Source of the DNA: Methanobrevibacter cuticularis
GTDB taxonomy: Archaea > Methanobacteriota > Methanobacteria > Methanobacteriales > Methanobacteriaceae
Direction: 5' to 3'
Assembly (NCBI RefSeq): GCF_001639285.1
Contig: NZ_LWMW01000158.1
Coordinates: 1 to 64,000 of the forward strand
Length of the DNA stretch: 64,000 bases
The notes under the pieces were generated by a model that saw only the letters and a program-made list of their open reading frames with translations, ran no database searches and was not told where the DNA came from. Below are positions 60,136-64,000 of this stretch, piece by piece. The position numbers and the translations under genes were made by a program. How positions within the stretch are numbered: position 1 is the first letter of the stretch; every line of letters begins with the position of its first letter.

Positions 60136-60600
60136 TATTCATTAATTATATATCTATTAATTAAATATTTATTAATTAAATATTCATTAGTTAAATATTC
60201 ATTAGTTAAATATTAATTAATCAAATATTTATTAATTAAATATTCATTAGTTAAATATTCATTAATTATATATCTATTAATTAAATATTCATTAGTTAAA
60301 TATTAATTAATTAAATATCTATTAATTAAATATTCATTAGTTAAATATTCATTAATTAAATATCTATTAATTAAATATTTATTAATTATATATCTATTAA
60401 TTAAATATTCATTAGTTAAATATTAATTAATTATATATCTATTAATTATATATCTATTAATTAAATATTCATTAGTTAAATATTAATTAATTATATATCT
60501 ATTAATTATATATCTATTAATTAAATATTCATTAGTTAAATATTAATTAATCAAATATTCATTAGTTAAATATTCATTAATCAAATATCTATTAATTAAC
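60136..60600. repeat. 15-bp tandem repeat, 31 units in perfect register
   Basis: Every 15 bases from 60136 to 60600 a new unit of the form TATNNATTANTNANA begins (TATTCATTAGTTAAA, TATCTATTAATTAAA, TATTAATTAATTATA and close variants) with no insertion or deletion. Units form higher-order groups: 60421-60480 and 60481-60540 repeat the same four-unit order (60 bp). It lies between the divergent TrmB-type gene and hcp. Confidence 0.97.
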
Positions 60601-60662
60601 TTTATTAATATTTTATTAATAAGCTATAAATAAACTTTGTTCTAAAACATACTTTCTTAGTT

Positions 60663-60679
60663 ACAAAAATTATATATAC
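60663..60679 (+). promoter_or_regulatory. Probable promoter of hcp (BRE/TATA)
   Basis: ACAAAAATTATATATAC: an A-rich BRE followed by a strong TATA box (TTATATATA, 60670-60678). It is the best box between the 15-bp array and the hcp start, giving an expected transcript start near 60700 and a leader of about 100 bases. Confidence 0.5.
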
Positions 60680-60804
60680 TTTTCGACTCTAATATAATAC
60701 AAGAACAGTTTAAATGGATCCTAAAGAGCTATTCCTACTAATTAATTAAATTAAATAAAATAAATTAAATAAATTAAATAAATTAATACTTAGGAGATGT
60801 AAAA

Positions 60805-62121
60805 ATGAAAAAGGCATTAAAAGAACCATTAGACATGTTTTGTTATCAATGTTCTCAAACAGCATTTGGAAATGGATGTACTATCCAAGGAACTTGTGGA
60901 AAAAAACCAACAGTAGCTAAATTACAAGATAATCTGATATTTGCTATTAAAGGGATTAGTGCATACAATAATCTAGTAAATAAAATGGGACATGAAGATA
61001 AAGAAATCAACAATTTTTTAACCAACGGCCTCTACACTACACTAACCAATGTTAATTTTGATGTAGAAAATTTAATTAGCCTTGCCATTGAAGCAGGAAA
61101 AATAAATTTAAAGGTCATGGACCTTCTAAAAAAGGCAAATATTGAGAACTTTGGAGAACCAACTCCTTCAGAAGTAGAAGTTGGTGCTAAAAAAGGTCCA
61201 GGAATATTAGTTACAGGACATGATTTACAAGCATTAGAAGAATTACTAAAACAAACAGAAGACAAAGGAATAAATATTTATACTCATAGTGAAATGTTAC
61301 CTGCTCATGGTTATCCAGAGCTTAGAAAATATAAACACTTAGTTGGACAACTTGGAGGGCCTTGGTTTGATCAAAAGAAAATCTTTTCTAACTACAATGT
61401 AGCTATTCTCGGAACTACAAACTGTGTACTCTTACCTAAAGATAGCTATAAAAATAGAATGTTTACATCAGGAGTAACAAAGCTTCCAGATGTTCAGCAA
61501 ATAGAAAATTTTGATTTCACCCCAATAATAAATAAAGCATTGGAATTAGGAGATTTAGAAGAAGAAAAAGATAAAAAAACTATTACAACAGGTTTTGGAC
61601 TAAGTACAATCCTGTCTTTAGCTGATAAAATTAAGGAATTAGTTGAAGCAGGAAAAATAAAAAGATTTTTCTTAGTTGGAGGGTGTGATTCCCCAATTCC
61701 TCAAGCTAGCTACTACAGGGAATTTGTAAAAAATCTTCCTAGTGATACAATAGTATTGACATTGGCATGTGGAAAATATAGATTCAATGATCTTGATCTT
61801 GGAGATATTGAAGGTATTCCAAGATTAATAGATATTGGGCAATGTAATGACTCTATTGTAGCAATTGAATTAGCTACTGCTCTCTGCGATCTCTTTGAAA
61901 TGGAATTAAATGATCTTCCTCTTACCATTGTACTCAGTTGGATGGAACAAAAGGCCGCAGCTATTCTTTGGAGCTTGCTGTATTTAGATAAAAAAGACAT
62001 GCTAATTGGTCCAATTTTACCTGCATGGGCGAATGAGGACATTACAAAATATCTTGTAGATACATTTAATTTAACACCAATTGGAGATCCAAAAGAAGAT
62101 ATTAAAAGGATATTATCTTAA
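60805..62121 (+). CDS. hcp: Hybrid cluster protein (hydroxylamine reductase, prismane)
   Basis: 438 residues, the short class of Hcp found in archaea. The N-terminal cluster motif is [20 protein letters not shown] followed by CGK (Cys at 13, 16, 25 and 31). Hybrid-cluster ligands appear in [51 protein letters not shown] and [25 protein letters not shown] is the typical C-terminal helix. The family reduces hydroxylamine or NO and can act in nitrosative stress or protein S-nitrosylation. TAGGAGATG precedes the ATG. The divergent TrmB-type gene is the likely regulator. Confidence 0.95.
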   Translation: MKKALKEPLDMFCYQCSQTAFGNGCTIQGTCGKKPTVAKLQDNLIFAIKGISAYNNLVNKMGHEDKEINNFLTNGLYTTLTNVNFDVENLISLAIEAGKINLKVMDLLKKANIENFGEPTPSEVEVGAKKGPGILVTGHDLQALEELLKQTEDKGINIYTHSEMLPAHGYPELRKYKHLVGQLGGPWFDQKKIFSNYNVAILGTTNCVLLPKDSYKNRMFTSGVTKLPDVQQIENFDFTPIINKALELGDLEEEKDKKTITTGFGLSTILSLADKIKELVEAGKIKRFFLVGGCDSPIPQASYYREFVKNLPSDTIVLTLACGKYRFNDLDLGDIEGIPRLIDIGQCNDSIVAIELATALCDLFEMELNDLPLTIVLSWMEQKAAAILWSLLYLDKKDMLIGPILPAWANEDITKYLVDTFNLTPIGDPKEDIKRILS

Positions 62122-62189
62122 GTGATATAATTTCTTTTTTATTTTTTACTAAATTCTTATTTTACTATTTTTTTATCTTATTTTTTTAT

Positions 62190-62400
62190 TATTTTTTATC
62201 CATAATTCTCTAAAATTTTCATATTTTTTATATTATTTTTTTATTATTCTTTATCTATAATCTCTAAAATTTTCATATTTTTTATATTATTTTTTTATTA
62301 TTTTTTATCCATAATTCTCTAAAATTTTCATATTTTTTATATTATTTTTTTATTATTCTTTATCTATAATCTCTAAAATTTTCATATTTTTTATAATTTT
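62190..62400. repeat. 54/55-bp tandem repeat, 4 copies
   Basis: Units with TCTCTAAAATTTTCATATTT start at 62202, 62257, 62311 and 62366; odd and even copies differ slightly (CCATAATTCTCT against CTATAATCTCT), so a two-unit block was duplicated. The array is in the gap 62122-62551 directly after hcp. The right part of the gap holds the ilvD promoter but no box stands out. Confidence 0.95.
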
Positions 62401-62551
62401 CATAACATTCTTTATTTGAATTATTAAATGTGAAATAAAAAATATAATGGATAATTATTGATATTAAAAATATTTTTATAATGAAAAGATTAATATTTAT
62501 ATATTCCATGATTAACTTTTATAAATTTAAAACTAATTAATATGTGATTTA

Positions 62552-64000
62552 ATGAGAAGCGATAATATAAAAAAAGGGCTTGAAAGAGCACCACATAGAT
62601 CATTACTTAGGGCATGTGGCCTAGATGATGATGATTTTAAAAAGCCATTCATTGGAATAGCTAACAGTTATACGGATATAGTTCCAGGCCATATCCATCT
62701 TCAAAAAATAGCTAAAGCTGTTAAAGAGGGTATTCGAGAAAATGGGGGTGTTCCTTTTGAATTTAATACTATGGCTATTTGTGATGGATTGGCTATGAAT
62801 CATGAGGGAATGAGATATTCTCTTCCTTCTAGGGAGATAATAGCTAATACTGTTGAAAGTGTTGCTATTGGCCATAGTTTAGATGCATTGGTACTTCTTC
62901 CTACTTGTGATAAGGTTGTACCGGGCATGTTAATGGCAGCAGCAAGATTGGATATTCCTTCGATTGTAGTTACAGGTGGTCCTATGATGCCAGGAAACTA
63001 TAAAGGGAAAATAGTTGATTTTATCGATGTTTATGAAGGTGTTGGGGCTGTTTCTTCTGGTAAAATGACAGAAGATGAACTCTATGAATTAGAATGTTCT
63101 GCTTGTCCTGGAGAAGGATCATGTGCAGGTCTTTTTACAGCTAATACAATGGCATGTTTAACTGAAGCTATGGGAATGAGTTTGCCTAGGTGTGCTACCA
63201 CACATGCAGCTGATGAGAATAAAATAGTAATAGCTAAAGAATCAGGAAAACAGATAATTAAAATGTTTAAAGACCAACTTACTCCTTCTAAAATACTATC
63301 TCAAGAAGCTTTTAATAATGGACTAGCTGTTGATATGGCTCTTGGTGGTTCAACTAATACTGCATTACATATTCCAGCTATTGGTAGTGAATTAGAAGAT
63401 AAAGGTATTCAGGTTGATTTAGATCTTTTTGATGATATAAGTAAAAAAATTCCTCATATTGCATCAATCAGTCCTTCAGGGGAAGATACTATGCTAGATC
63501 TTCATAATGCTGGAGGAATTCCTTCAGTTTTAAAAGCTATTGAGACTAAAATTGATACTTCTACTATCACTTGCAATGGAAAGACAATTGAAGAAAACAA
63601 CAAAAATATAGAAATCAAGGATGTTGATGTTATAAGATCAATAGATGCTCCAGTCCACATGGAAGGGGGAATAGCTATTCTTAAAGGAAATTTGGCTCCA
63701 AATGGATCAGTTGTGAAACAAGGAGCTGTTGATGAATCTATGATGTATCATAAAGGCCAAGCTAAAGTATTCAATAGTGAGGATGAGTCTGTCACTGCAA
63801 TTTTTAATGGATCCATAAAAGAAGGAGACATTGTTGTAATAAGGTGTGAAGGTCCAAAAGGAGGTCCTGGAATGAGAGAAATGCTTAATCCAACTGCAGC
63901 TATTGTAGGGTTAGGAATAAAAAATGTAGCTCTTATCACCGATGGAAGATTCTCTGGAGGCACTAGAGGGCCATGTATTGGCCATATTTCTCCAGAAGCT
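62552..64000 (+). CDS. ilvD: Dihydroxy-acid dehydratase, N-terminal 483 codons (runs off right edge)
   Basis: The frame from ATG 62552 is open to the last base. It has [79 protein letters not shown] and [20 protein letters not shown], the [Fe-S] cluster Cys of IlvD, then [14 protein letters not shown] and [20 protein letters not shown]. IlvD makes the 2-oxo acids for valine, leucine and isoleucine. About 70 residues of the usual 550 are missing beyond the window. TATGTGATTTA before the ATG is a modest ribosome binding site. Confidence 0.96.
   Translation, partial: MRSDNIKKGLERAPHRSLLRACGLDDDDFKKPFIGIANSYTDIVPGHIHLQKIAKAVKEGIRENGGVPFEFNTMAICDGLAMNHEGMRYSLPSREIIANTVESVAIGHSLDALVLLPTCDKVVPGMLMAAARLDIPSIVVTGGPMMPGNYKGKIVDFIDVYEGVGAVSSGKMTEDELYELECSACPGEGSCAGLFTANTMACLTEAMGMSLPRCATTHAADENKIVIAKESGKQIIKMFKDQLTPSKILSQEAFNNGLAVDMALGGSTNTALHIPAIGSELEDKGIQVDLDLFDDISKKIPHIASISPSGEDTMLDLHNAGGIPSVLKAIETKIDTSTITCNGKTIEENNKNIEIKDVDVIRSIDAPVHMEGGIAILKGNLAPNGSVVKQGAVDESMMYHKGQAKVFNSEDESVTAIFNGSIKEGDIVVIRCEGPKGGPGMREMLNPTAAIVGLGIKNVALITDGRFSGGTRGPCIGHISPEA

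Overview
The window looks like chromosomal DNA of a Methanobacteriales methanogen, most like Methanobrevibacter. It is very AT-rich (roughly three quarters A+T by eye). Archaeal core genes include DP1 of polymerase D, Orc1/Cdc6, Hef, archaeal ThrS and a fused Fae-Hps. Beta-helix adhesin-like surface proteins and many ribosome binding sites of the GGAGG/GGTGAT type fit the same group. No rRNA, tRNA, CRISPR array or intact insertion sequence was seen.

Layout. 1-5.1 kb: the N-terminal part of an adhesin-like gene running off the left edge, a single-domain and a double-domain CbiX/CfbA chelatase (both His-rich), a rhodanese and a Zn-ribbon/OB-fold (DUF35) protein. 5.6-11.8 kb: a pair of pilin-like membrane-anchored proteins, an MgtE/SLC41 cation transporter with an upstream PhoU/TrkA-C regulator, CbiH with a Cys-rich tail, and a small anchored protein. 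12.2-18.1 kb: DP1 with an expanded decapeptide repeat, a class II aldolase, UPF0147, CbiG and Orc1/Cdc6. 18.1-20.0 kb: a gene-free stretch beside cdc6 with several origin-recognition-box-like elements, a good candidate for the replication origin. 20-21.8 kb: a DUF2299-like protein and CbiB.

22.1-40.1 kb is the highlight: a co-directional cluster made of a STAS anti-sigma-antagonist-like protein, an RsbW/SpoIIAB-like kinase, a three-module nonribosomal peptide synthetase of about 3850 residues ending in a thioester reductase, a MATE exporter fused to its own RsbW-like ATPase domain, an Sfp-type phosphopantetheinyl transferase and a membrane-anchored SpoIIE/RsbU phosphatase. It has every part of a bacterial partner-switching system but no sigma factor, wrapped around a peptide pathway and its exporter.

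40.4-55.9 kb: pyrB, whose full-length frame begins with ATT, behind a five-copy 55-bp dyad array; TrmI; a 977-residue adhesin-like protein downstream of a 12-G tract; Hef; a ParA ATPase with a partner that carries a ParB-like N-terminus; Fae-Hps; and ThrS. 56.6-64 kb: two TrmB-type regulators around small PRC-barrel genes, Hcp, and the first 483 codons of ilvD running off the right edge.

Two features run through the window. Most of the longer intergenic gaps carry tandem repeats with a fixed unit length (14, 15, 30, 32, 37, 41, 45, 53, 54, 55 or 65 bp), and similar expansions invade the NRPS and DP1 reading frames. The palindrome ATAGCTAT occurs about 30 times by eye, against about 3 expected from base composition.
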